The notes under the pieces are model-generated. The model did no database searches and was not told the origin of the DNA. It saw nothing but the letters and a program-made list of their open reading frames with translations. Source: an uncultured Clostridia bacterium (lineage in GTDB: Bacteria; Bacillota_A; Clostridia; Oscillospirales; Acutalibacteraceae). Taken from it: 6,656 bases of DNA. The DNA lies in NCBI GenBank assembly GCA_944380625.1, contig CALWIE010000022.1, positions 1-6,656 of the forward strand. Reading direction: 5' to 3'. The stretch's first letter is position 1; every line of letters starts with the position of its first letter. The position numbers and the translations under genes are program-made. This document shows, in pieces, positions 1 through 6,656 of this stretch.

Positions 1-37
1 CGGCCCTCCCGCCGTGAAAATCCTGGGGCCGCCGCCG

Positions 38-92
38 GTTTCCACAGAATCCACAGCCCCTATTACTACTTCTAAATCTAAGATATTATAAA
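38..92 (+). other. Candidate oriC unwinding module (DnaA boxes, GC block, DnaA-trio-like run)
   Basis: Two DnaA-box-like 9-mers lie end to end in the same orientation: GTTTCCACA (38-46) and GAATCCACA (47-55), each with two mismatches to TTATCCACA. A short GC block (56-60) follows, then triplets CTA TTA CTA CTT CTA (60-74), another CTA (78-80), and AT-rich sequence through TATTATAAA. This order (paired boxes, GC cluster, DnaA-trios, AT-rich DNA) matches the basal unwinding system described for bacterial origins, in which DnaA loads from the boxes onto single-stranded trios. The position just upstream of dnaN is where the Firmicutes unwinding site lies. Each box is weak alone; the arrangement and location carry the call. 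Any further boxes and dnaA would lie left of the window. Confidence 0.65.
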
Positions 93-232
93 AAGACATA
101 GAAAGAAAAAACCGGGAACCCTAATTCCGAAGCCGGTCCACGGGAGTGAAACTTTCACCGGAAAGGCGCTCTCCCCCCGTTCGCCCTCCTCCTTGTAAAA
201 AACTGGGGTTCCCTGTTTGGAAAGGAAAAGCT

Positions 233-1336
233 ATGAAATTTACAGTCAATAAAAGGGACATCACCGAGGCGGTGGGGAACATCCAGCGGGCTGTCTCCAC
301 CAAGACCTCCATCCCTGCCCTGGAGGGCATTTTGCTCACCGCCCAGGAGAATGCTCTGGAGCTGTGCGCCTACGACATGGAGCTGGGCATCAACACGGTG
401 ATCCCGGCCCAGGTGGCACAGACGGGCAAGTCCGTGCTCAGCGCCAAGATCTTTTCCGACATTGTCCGGCGCACCCCGGCGGAGACCATCACCGTGGAGG
501 TGGACGAGAAGAACATGGCCACCCTGGAGAGCGGCTACAGCCGGTTTACCATCATCGGCATCCCCGCGGCGGAGTTCCCGGAGCTGCCCCGGCTCTCCGA
601 CTCCACCCAGATCTCCCTGCCCGCAAACCTTCTCAAGAGCATGATCCGCCAGACCCTTTTCGCCGTGGCGGAGAGCGACGCCAAGCCCATCCACCAGGGG
701 AGCCTGTTCCACCTGGAAAACGGCCTTTTGGACGTGGTCAGCGTAGACGGCTACCGGCTGGCGGTGCGCACCGAGCCGGTGAATTTTGAGGAGGAGCTCT
801 CCTTTGTGGTGCCTGGCAAGACCCTGGGGGAGATTTTAAAGCTCTTAAAGGATACGGACGACCCGGTGGAGATCGCCGCCGGGCGCAGGCACATCCTCTT
901 TAACATCGACAACTACACGGTGATTTCCAGCCTTTTGGAGGGGGAATTCTTAAACTATAAGGCCGCCATCCCCCCGGAGAGCCAGACCGAGGTGGTCCTG
1001 AAGACCCGGGACGCCATCGACAGCGTGGAGCGGGTGTCTCTGCTGATCACCGACCGGCTCAAGAGCCCGGTGCGCTGCCTCTTTGCCGACAACGAAATAA
1101 AGCTCAACTGCACCACTTCCATGGGACGGGCCAGCGACCAAATCGACGTGGAGATGACCGGCCAGAGCGTGGAAATCGGCTTTAACAACCGCTACCTGCT
1201 GGAGGCCCTGCGCAACACCGAGTGCGACGAGGTAAAGGTCCAGCTGGGCGGGCCCCTGAGCCCCATGAAAGTGGTCCCCAAGGACGGGAACAGCTTCCTG
1301 TTCTTGGTGCTGCCCGTGCGGCTTAAGAGCGAGTAA
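233..1336 (+). CDS. dnaN: DNA polymerase III beta subunit (sliding clamp)
   Basis: This encodes the ring-shaped clamp that encircles DNA and tethers the replicative polymerase and repair partners. The protein is 367 aa, normal for the family, with three clamp-fold domains expected at about 1-120, 125-245 and 246-367. Family signatures visible include the N-terminal [11 protein letters not shown] segment, [11 protein letters not shown] (169-178, equivalent to the DSHRLA region of E. coli), [14 protein letters not shown] in the middle, and the C-terminal FLVLPVR just before the end. I chose ATG 233 because AAAGGA lies at 221-226 with a 6-nt spacer and the protein then begins MKFTVNK, as clamps do. 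The frame is open further upstream to a GTG at 146, but that extension (basic, proline-rich) does not resemble a clamp. It is the first gene of the dnaN-yaaA-recF-remB run and directly follows the origin-like sequence. I see no strong sigma-A promoter between the trio run and the start, so transcription may come from within the AT-rich stretch or from dnaA. Confidence 0.97.
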   Translation: MKFTVNKRDITEAVGNIQRAVSTKTSIPALEGILLTAQENALELCAYDMELGINTVIPAQVAQTGKSVLSAKIFSDIVRRTPAETITVEVDEKNMATLESGYSRFTIIGIPAAEFPELPRLSDSTQISLPANLLKSMIRQTLFAVAESDAKPIHQGSLFHLENGLLDVVSVDGYRLAVRTEPVNFEEELSFVVPGKTLGEILKLLKDTDDPVEIAAGRRHILFNIDNYTVISSLLEGEFLNYKAAIPPESQTEVVLKTRDAIDSVERVSLLITDRLKSPVRCLFADNEIKLNCTTSMGRASDQIDVEMTGQSVEIGFNNRYLLEALRNTECDEVKVQLGGPLSPMKVVPKDGNSFLFLVLPVRLKSE

Positions 1337-1337
1337 A

Positions 1338-1355
1338 AAAGGAGTGTTTCCTGTG
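1338..1355 (+). promoter_or_regulatory. Ribosome binding site deciding the GTG start of yaaA
   Basis: AAAGGAG at 1338-1344 begins just after the dnaN stop and lies 8 nt before GTG 1353. The other in-frame GTG (1344) shares its first base with the Shine-Dalgarno sequence and cannot use it. This favours the 1353 start. Confidence 0.75.
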
Positions 1356-1553
1356 GAGAATATCCCCATTCGTACCGAGTTTATCCGCCTGGACGCGGCT
1401 TTAAAGCTCAGCGGCCTGGTGGACACCGGGGGCCAGGGCAAAAGCCTCATCCAAGGGGGGCGCGTGCAGGTCAACGGGGAGCCCTGCGCCATGCGGGGAA
1501 AAAAGCTGCGCCCGGGGACCGGTTTTCCCTGGGGGACCGGGAATTCCTGGTGA
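1353..1553 (+). CDS. yaaA: S4-domain RNA-binding protein YaaA, frame broken near C-terminus
   Basis: This is the small S4-like RNA-binding protein that sits between dnaN and recF in Firmicutes (B. subtilis YaaA/RlbA, linked to ribosome assembly). The S4 core is clear: [14 protein letters not shown], then [18 protein letters not shown], then RGKKLRPG. I chose GTG 1353 because AAAGGAG (1338-1344) precedes it by 8 nt and the product starts near the usual IKTEFI motif; GTG 1344 overlaps the ribosome site. As read, the protein ends after 66 aa at TGA 1551-1553 with an odd tail, [11 protein letters not shown]. The -1 frame from 1517 reads [16 protein letters not shown] to TGA 1565-1567, which restores the family pattern (GD, then a hydrophobic strand) and exactly 71 aa, the length I recall for B. 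subtilis YaaA. So one base is missing in a G run, by mutation or sequencing error, or the ribosome shifts frame here. It starts 16 nt after dnaN, suggesting co-transcription. Confidence 0.85.
   Translation: MENIPIRTEFIRLDAALKLSGLVDTGGQGKSLIQGGRVQVNGEPCAMRGKKLRPGTGFPWGTGNSW
1511..1517 (+). other. Frame-break site in yaaA; slippery-heptamer form C CCG GGG
   Basis: In the yaaA frame the bases read C CCG GGG (1511-1517), which fits the X XXY YYZ form of -1 ribosomal frameshift sites. A -1 slip here gives [16 protein letters not shown], the expected family sequence. A second heptamer, A AAA AAG (1499-1505), the form used in E. coli dnaX, lies 12 nt upstream in the same frame. Downstream a possible stem CCGGT/ACCGG (1519-1523 with 1536-1540) starts only 1 nt after the heptamer, closer than is usual for a stimulator. 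A simple deletion of one G from a five-G run explains the same data: the sister copy of GGGGACCGG at 1532-1540 is preceded by a fifth G. I cannot decide between these from one sequence. Confidence 0.5.
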
Positions 1554-1610
1554 CCCAGGAGGGGTGAGGTTGGTTTTCCCGGGAAAAGAGAGAGGGAAAG
1601 GAAGGGGCGG

Positions 1611-2744
1611 ATGGTTGTAACACGCCTGGCCTACAAGGGCTTTCGGAACCTGCGGGACGGGGAGATCTTCCCCTGTCCCGGGGTCAACGTGATCTACGGG
1701 GACAACGCCCAGGGGAAGACCAACCTGCTGGAAGGGCTTTGGCTCTTTACAGGGGGCCATTCCTTCCGGGGGGCCAAGGACACGGAGCTGCCCCGCCTGG
1801 ACCCCGCCACCGGGGAAAATGCCCCCACCGCCGGCCTTGCCCTGGATTTTTTCAGCGAGGGCCGGGACCAAAAGGCCCTGCTCTCCCTGGAGAACGGCCG
1901 CCGCAGCTCGGTGATCAACGGGGTGAAAAAGAAGACCGGCGCCGCTCTGGTGGGAAAGGTGCGGGCGGTGATTTTCTCCCCGGAGCACCTGCTGCTCATC
2001 AAAGAGGGGCCGGCCCGGCGGCGGGCCTTTTTGGACGGGGCCCTGTGCCAGCTGCGGCCCTCCTATGCCGGGGCCCTGGCCCTGTACCACCGGGCCCTGG
2101 CCCAGAGGAACGCCCTGCTCAAGGACATCGGCCGGTTCCCCGAGCTTTTGGACACCCTGGAGGTCTGGGACCAGCGCCTGGCCCGGCTGGGGGTGGACGT
2201 CATGGAGGAGCGCCGCCGGTACGTCCAAAGGCTGGCGCCCCAGGCCCAGGAGGCCTATGAGGGCATCTCCCGGGGGAAGGAGGAGCTGGGGCTTTCCTAC
2301 GCCCCCTCCCTGCCCTTGGGGGACACCCAGGAGGAGGGGGAGGCCCAGTTTTTGCGGGAGCTGCGGCGCACGGAGAAGTCCGACCTGCGAACCGGTTTTA
2401 CCAGCATGGGCCCCCACCGGGACGATTTGGAGATCACCCTTTCCGGGCTCTCGGCCCGGATGTACGGCTCCCAGGGGCAGCAGCGCAGCGCGGTGCTGGC
2501 CCTAAAGCTGGCGGAGGCCCAGGTGCTCTCCCGGCTTTCGGGGGAGGCGCCGGTGGTCCTTTTGGACGACGTGATGAGCGAGCTGGACCAGAGCCGCCAG
2601 GATTATCTATTGAACCACCTCCACGGCCGCCAGGTGTTCCTCACCTGCTGCAGCCCGGAGACAGTGAGCTTACAGGAGACAGGCAGGCGCTTCCGGGTGG
2701 AAGCGGGGGAGGTCTTCCCGGAGGAGGCCTCCTCCCCCTGCTGA
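1611..2744 (+). CDS. recF: DNA replication/repair ATPase RecF
   Basis: RecF is an SMC/ABC-like ATPase that, with RecO and RecR, promotes RecA loading at single-strand gaps. The protein is 377 aa, close to the usual 360-375. Visible motifs in order are YKGFRNL near the N-terminus (8-14), Walker A GDNAQGKT (30-37), GPHRDDLEI (267-275), the ABC signature region YGSQGQQRS (285-293), Walker B VVLLDDV (315-321) and a D-loop SELD (323-326). All key ATPase residues appear intact. ATG 1611 is preceded by a purine-rich AAGGAAGG (1598-1605), and the protein starts MVVTRLAYKGFRNL as expected. It follows yaaA by 57 nt (43 nt if yaaA runs to 1567) and precedes remB by 16 nt, the standard Firmicutes order. 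Confidence 0.96.
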   Translation: MVVTRLAYKGFRNLRDGEIFPCPGVNVIYGDNAQGKTNLLEGLWLFTGGHSFRGAKDTELPRLDPATGENAPTAGLALDFFSEGRDQKALLSLENGRRSSVINGVKKKTGAALVGKVRAVIFSPEHLLLIKEGPARRRAFLDGALCQLRPSYAGALALYHRALAQRNALLKDIGRFPELLDTLEVWDQRLARLGVDVMEERRRYVQRLAPQAQEAYEGISRGKEELGLSYAPSLPLGDTQEEGEAQFLRELRRTEKSDLRTGFTSMGPHRDDLEITLSGLSARMYGSQGQQRSAVLALKLAEAQVLSRLSGEAPVVLLDDVMSELDQSRQDYLLNHLHGRQVFLTCCSPETVSLQETGRRFRVEAGEVFPEEASSPC

Positions 2745-2754
2745 GAGAGGGGGA
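2733..2754 (+). promoter_or_regulatory. Hairpin covering the remB ribosome site at the recF stop
   Basis: TCCCCCT (2733-2739) is complementary to AGGGGGA (2748-2754) with an 8-nt loop that includes the recF stop codon (2742-2744). The 3' arm is most of the remB Shine-Dalgarno sequence (AGAGGGGG, 2746-2753). Ribosomes finishing recF would open this stem, so it could couple remB translation to recF. A competing palindrome, GAGGAGGCCTCCTC (2721-2734), overlaps the 5' arm by two bases. The pairing is read from sequence; its role is inferred. Confidence 0.35.
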
Positions 2755-2760
2755 AAAGGG

Positions 2761-3024
2761 ATGTACCTTCATCTGGGACAGGACACCGTGGTAAACGGGC
2801 GGGACATTGTGGGCGTGTTCGACATGGACAACTCCACCGTGTCCCGGCACACCCGGGACTTTTTGGCCCGGGCCCAGCGGGAGGGCCGGGTGGTGAACGT
2901 CTCCATGGAGCTGCCCAAGTCCTTTGTGGTCTGCCGGGAAAAGGGCCGGGAGACCGTGTACATCTCCCAGATCTCCACCGCCACCCTGCTGCGCCGGGCG
3001 GCGGGCCCCATGGGAAGTATTTAG
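2761..3024 (+). CDS. remB: DUF370 / RemA-like DNA-binding protein (RemB/YaaB)
   Basis: This 87-aa protein belongs to the small RemA/RemB family (DUF370). In B. subtilis, RemA and RemB regulate extracellular matrix genes, and RemB (YaaB) is encoded at this same place between recF and gyrB. Family features visible are the N-terminal MYLHLGQDTVV, then DIVGVFDMDN (15-24), an ELPKSFVV segment in the middle and VYISQIS followed by TLLRRA near the end. ATG 2761 is preceded by AGAGGGGG (2746-2753) with a 7-nt spacer. The gene starts 16 nt after recF and ends 16 nt before the next gene, so it is most likely part of the same transcript. Whether it controls matrix genes in this organism cannot be judged from the sequence; regulatory targets are known only from Bacillus work. 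Confidence 0.9.
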   Translation: MYLHLGQDTVVNGRDIVGVFDMDNSTVSRHTRDFLARAQREGRVVNVSMELPKSFVVCREKGRETVYISQISTATLLRRAAGPMGSI

Positions 3025-3040
3025 GAAAGGTTGGTTTGCC

Positions 3041-4093
3041 ATGCAGTATTTTGGAGTCCCCAGATGCCCTTATTGTAAAAAGAGGGTCAACCTGATCCGC
3101 ACGTGGTCTCTGAAGCGCCAGGGGGAGTACCGGTGCCCCCGGTGCGGCGGCATCGCCAATATCTTCCTGTCGCCGCTGGTGTACGTGTTCGCCCTGCTAG
3201 CGGTGTTCGCGGGAGGGGCCATCTACTTTTTCCACAGGTTTGTCCTGGACGATGTGGATTTGTTCACCTGCCTGCAAGTGGCGGTCCCCTTCGCGGTGTT
3301 TTTCCTGCTGAGCCTCTTCATGGTCTACTTGGCAAAGCCAGTGATCAAGCGGGTCTCCCCAGAGGATAAGAAGGGCCGGGGCAGAAGGCGGCCCCGGCCG
3401 GAGGAAGGGCGGTCCTTCTCGGATTCCGGGGAGTACCAGCCCTGGCTGGCGGACCCCCTCCCCGCCCCGGTGGAGGTCTCCCGCCCCCGGGCGCCGGAAG
3501 TCCGGGGCCAGCAGGCCCCCTACCCCGCCTCCCGTCCCGCCCAGGAGATGCGGGGCCCCCAGATGAAGCCCCAGCCCGCCGCCAGCCAGGAAGGGACCTC
3601 CCAGAAGGCCCCCGTCCAGCGGCCGGCCCGCCGGCCCGCCCCCCGGCAGACAGCGCCGGTCTCCCGGCCCGCTGTCCAGGCGGGGGCAAAGAAGGCCGCG
3701 CCCCAGCCGGAGGCTAAACCCTCCCCGGCGTCCAAGCCGGAAGCGCCAGTCTCCCGGCCCGCCGCCCAGGAGGGGGTAAAGAAGGCCGCGCCCCGGCCGG
3801 AGGCTAGACCCGCCCCGGCGTCCAAGCCGGAAGCGCCGGTCTCCCGGCCCGCTGTCCAGGAGGGGATAAAGAAGGCCGCGCCCCAGCCGGCGGCTAAACC
3901 CGTCCCGGCGCCCCAGCCGGCGGCCGCCCCTCTGGAAGAGGCCCCCCGCCGGGAGCGGGTGTCTCGCAGCGTGGAGGTCCCCAGCCTCACCGAGGACTTC
4001 TTCGCCAAGTACAACGACCCGGAGTACGTCAACCGCCGCTTGAAAGAGCTCCACGAGGAGCAGCAGCGGCAGAGGGAGCAGGGCAACCCCTAA
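3041..4093 (+). CDS. Unrecognised zinc-ribbon, two-helix membrane protein with Pro/Ala/Lys-rich tail
   Basis: I do not recognise this 350-aa protein. It opens with a likely zinc ribbon: CPYC (9-12) and CPRC (32-35), separated by 19 residues. Two hydrophobic segments follow at about 41-64 and 76-97, joined by a short acidic loop (LDDVDLF), with basic residues (KPVIKR) right after the second, so both ends are probably cytoplasmic. From about 106 to 300 the chain is low-complexity, rich in Pro, Ala, Lys, Arg and Gln and likely disordered; residues 205-294 are three 30-aa repeats. The last 50 or so residues look ordered again: SLTEDFFAKYNDPEYVNRR, then a charged helix ending in Gln/Glu/Arg. I chose ATG 3041 because AGGAAAGG (3023-3030) precedes it and it places the Cys motif near the N-terminus; the frame is open upstream through remB, but that sequence is remB's shadow. 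It lies 16 nt after remB and is the last gene before the terminators. A cytoplasmic metal-binding head anchored to the membrane could suggest scaffolding, but no function can be assigned. Confidence 0.82.
   Translation: MQYFGVPRCPYCKKRVNLIRTWSLKRQGEYRCPRCGGIANIFLSPLVYVFALLAVFAGGAIYFFHRFVLDDVDLFTCLQVAVPFAVFFLLSLFMVYLAKPVIKRVSPEDKKGRGRRRPRPEEGRSFSDSGEYQPWLADPLPAPVEVSRPRAPEVRGQQAPYPASRPAQEMRGPQMKPQPAASQEGTSQKAPVQRPARRPAPRQTAPVSRPAVQAGAKKAAPQPEAKPSPASKPEAPVSRPAAQEGVKKAAPRPEARPAPASKPEAPVSRPAVQEGIKKAAPQPAAKPVPAPQPAAAPLEEAPRRERVSRSVEVPSLTEDFFAKYNDPEYVNRRLKELHEEQQRQREQGNP
3653..3922 (+). repeat. Three tandem 90-bp (30-aa) in-frame repeats
   Basis: Units run 3653-3742, 3743-3832 and 3833-3922, each starting APVSRPA and containing KKAAP followed by a P-E/A-A-K/R-P segment. 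They are highly similar at the DNA level, with a more diverged end in the third unit (PAPQPA in place of PASKPE). A degenerate half unit, APVQRPARRPAPRQT, precedes them (3608-3652). The exact 90-bp period keeps the frame, as expected of expansion by slippage or unequal recombination within a disordered linker. Confidence 0.92.
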
Positions 4094-4113
4094 AGGGCCC
4101 CTCCCCGTTTTTT
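4074..4113 (+). terminator. Candidate weak intrinsic terminator at the end of the membrane-protein gene
   Basis: GGGAG (4074-4078) and GGGC (4081-4084) pair with CTCCC (4101-4105) and GCCC (4097-4100), leaving a 2-nt CA bulge and a 12-nt loop. CG and then six T residues (4108-4113) follow. The 5' arm lies inside the last codons of the gene, so translating ribosomes may interfere with folding. Confidence 0.45.
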
Positions 4114-4156
4114 GCCCTGAGAGGCCCGGGAAGGGCCCTGGGAAAATAGAGGTGTC

Positions 4157-4188
4157 GGGACCTGCCCCTGCAGGGGGAGGCCGGTCCC
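4157..4188. repeat. Nested inverted repeat in the gyrB upstream gap
   Basis: GGGACC (4157-4162) pairs with GGTCCC (4183-4188), and between them is a perfect 12-nt palindrome CCCCTGCAGGGG (4165-4176). It lies just before the strong terminator and could be a cruciform, an RNA stem or a protein site. No T run follows it. Confidence 0.45.
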
Positions 4189-4190
4189 CG

Positions 4191-4230
4191 GGCCCGGAGG
4201 GCGCTTGCAGGCGCTTTCCGGGCTGTTTTT
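4191..4230 (+). terminator. Strong intrinsic terminator before gyrB
   Basis: A 13-bp stem forms between 4192-4204 (GCCCGGAGGGCGC) and 4211-4223, with two G-T wobbles and a 6-nt loop TTGCAG. G4191-T4224 could add one more wobble pair. TGTTTTT follows directly (4224-4230). It would end the dnaN-to-membrane-protein transcript and insulate the gyrB promoter, whose -35 box begins 14 nt downstream. Confidence 0.88.
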
Positions 4231-4243
4231 CCTGGAATACAGG

Positions 4244-4272
4244 TTTACAAAGGGGAAAAAATCTGCTATACT
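4244..4272 (+). promoter_or_regulatory. Sigma-A-type promoter of gyrB with extended -10
   Basis: The -35 box TTTACA (4244-4249) and -10 box TATACT (4267-4272) each differ from consensus at one position and are 17 bp apart. TGC directly before the -10 supplies an extended -10 TGn motif. Transcription would start near 4279-4280, giving a leader of about 53 nt before the TTG start. The spacer is A-rich. gyrB therefore appears to be expressed separately from the upstream genes, which end at the terminator 14 nt before. No binding sites for a supercoiling-sensing regulator can be identified by eye. Confidence 0.9.
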
Positions 4273-4318
4273 AATATATAGGACTTTTTTAATTTTTCGA
4301 GTCAGCCTGTTTCCTGCT

Positions 4319-6312
<1,994 letters not shown>

Positions 6313-6341
6313 CCTGCGGGCCCGTGGCCGGGCAGGACAAG

Positions 6342-6368
6342 CCGCCTTCTTGCCTTTGGCAAGGGCGG
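6342..6368 (+). terminator. Hairpin after gyrB, possible terminator without T run
   Basis: CTTGCC (6349-6354) pairs perfectly with GGCAAG (6358-6363) around a TTT loop. CCGCC (6342-6346) pairs with GGCGG (6364-6368), leaving a 2-nt TT bulge. This is a stable 11-bp stem 30 nt after the gyrB stop, but it is followed by GGGGCG rather than T residues. It may protect the 3' end or help Rho-type termination rather than act alone. A smaller stem, GCCCG/CGGGC, lies at 6320-6333. Confidence 0.4.
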
Positions 6369-6373
6369 GGGCG

Positions 6374-6400
6374 TCCTACGCAAGCTTGCGGCGGGTAGGA
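6374..6400. repeat. Nested palindrome downstream of gyrB
   Basis: TCCTAC (6374-6379) is complementary to GTAGGA (6395-6400), and a perfect 12-nt palindrome CGCAAGCTTGCG (6379-6390) lies inside the pair. No T run follows. It could be a cruciform-forming site or part of the larger structured stretch to its right. Confidence 0.5.
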
Positions 6401-6463
6401 AACTAGTGTTTTACAGGAAAAGCAGCAACCGCGCCGCTGCGCAATCCAACCACACCGGCGAGC

Positions 6464-6562
6464 GGAGCGTAGCGAGCGACGGCGCGACCCGTCCCGGCCG
6501 GCCACGGCCCGGTGCGTGACCGCACGGGACAATTCGCGCTCCAGGCCGCTCGCTTGCGCTCG
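6464..6562. repeat. About 100-nt nested inverted-repeat element
   Basis: Outer arms AGCG-rich at 6464-6478 and their imperfect complement at 6547-6562 enclose GCGCGA (6482-6487) with TCGCGC (6534-6539), then GTCCCG (6491-6496) with CGGGAC (6525-6530), then an inner hairpin GTGCG-TGAC-CGCAC (6512-6525) that shares its last base with the preceding stem. All pairs centre on about 6510-6513, so this is one symmetric structure rather than scattered palindromes. It resembles REP-like or other dispersed intergenic elements in form. I cannot tell whether it occurs elsewhere in the genome. Confidence 0.5.
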
Positions 6563-6656
6563 GGCTGTGCAGATCGTAAGCGCGCGTTCGCGGTTGGTAA
6601 CTTGCCTGCCCTTGCTCTTGCCCTTGGCCTTTGAGGGGGTATGGGGGGATACTTCC

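Larger units (their letters stand above)
6313..6656. other. Gene-free, structure-rich region after gyrB
   Basis: No convincing coding sequence is seen on either strand. On the minus strand one frame is open from the window edge (6656) down to a stop at 6275, overlapping the gyrB 3' end by 38 nt, but its translation is Arg/Ser/Cys-rich with no domain I recognise. Besides the hairpins listed separately, 6601-6630 holds CTTGCC-like hexamer repeats, and 6639-6652 is GTAT, six G, ATAC. No tRNA or rRNA sequence is recognised. Confidence 0.6.

Noticed and set aside
84..92. TATTAT/TATAAA as a dnaN -10 box
   Set aside because: No acceptable -35 box lies 16-18 bp upstream; the AT-rich sequence is better explained by the unwinding region.
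146..232. N-terminal extension of dnaN from GTG 146
   Set aside because: The extra 29 residues are basic and proline-rich, unlike any clamp N-terminus, and ATG 233 has its own ribosome site.
1352..1360. One-mismatch DnaA box (minus strand) at the yaaA start
   Set aside because: A single-mismatch 9-mer is expected about once by chance in a window this size and no second box lies next to it.
1401..2417. Long minus-strand open frame opposite yaaA and recF
   Set aside because: It is antisense to a clear recF, has Gly/Pro/Leu-rich composition and no domain; GC-rich codon bias keeps such frames open.
2924..3040. Upstream extension of the membrane protein into remB
   Set aside because: It overlaps remB in another frame and reads as Pro/Arg-rich shadow; ATG 3041 with AGGAAAGG fits better.
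3228..3236. One-mismatch DnaA box TTTTCCACA inside the membrane-protein gene
   Set aside because: Isolated and within coding sequence; likely chance.
3197..4054. Minus-strand Gly/Arg-rich open frame with repeats
   Set aside because: The repeats are the complement of the Pro/Ala repeats in the membrane-protein gene, which has the better start, ribosome site and domain pattern.

Overview
This window is the segment just downstream of a bacterial chromosome origin. It carries the conserved Firmicutes gene order dnaN, S4-domain yaaA, recF, DUF370 remB/yaaB, one unrecognised gene, then gyrB, all on the + strand and so co-directional with a fork leaving an origin at the left edge. The DUF370 gene, the small S4 gene between dnaN and recF, strong AGGAGG-type ribosome sites and GTG/TTG starts point to the Clostridia. 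The GC-rich coding sequence suggests a high-GC gut-type member such as an Oscillospiraceae-like lineage; that last step is inference from style, not from a search.

Layout. Bases 1-232 look like the unwinding side of oriC: two abutting DnaA-box-like 9-mers, a short GC block, a CTA/TTA/CTT triplet run and an AT-rich stretch, then the dnaN leader. Bases 233-4093 hold five closely spaced genes (gaps of about 16 nt, except 43-57 nt before recF): dnaN (beta clamp), yaaA (S4 RNA-binding, with an apparent -1 frame break near its C-terminus), recF (ATPase for gap repair), remB (DUF370) and a 350-aa zinc-ribbon, two-helix membrane protein with a long Pro/Ala/Lys tail built partly from three 90-bp repeats. 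Bases 4074-4230 contain two candidate intrinsic terminators; the second is very strong. gyrB (4333-6312) follows from its own consensus-like extended -10 promoter and begins at TTG. Bases 6313-6656 have no convincing gene but are full of inverted repeats, including a nested element of about 100 nt.

How the genes work together: DnaA would open the origin, the clamp (dnaN) tethers the replicative polymerase, RecF helps repair gaps at forks, and gyrase relieves supercoiling. The S4 protein and RemB are the usual small passengers (ribosome-associated and DNA-binding respectively). The membrane protein is the only gene I cannot assign. I see no defence system, mobile-element gene, CRISPR array, tRNA or rRNA. 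The points most worth checking are the yaaA frame break, which sits on a textbook-form slippery heptamer, the unassigned membrane protein with its repeats, and the structured DNA after gyrB.
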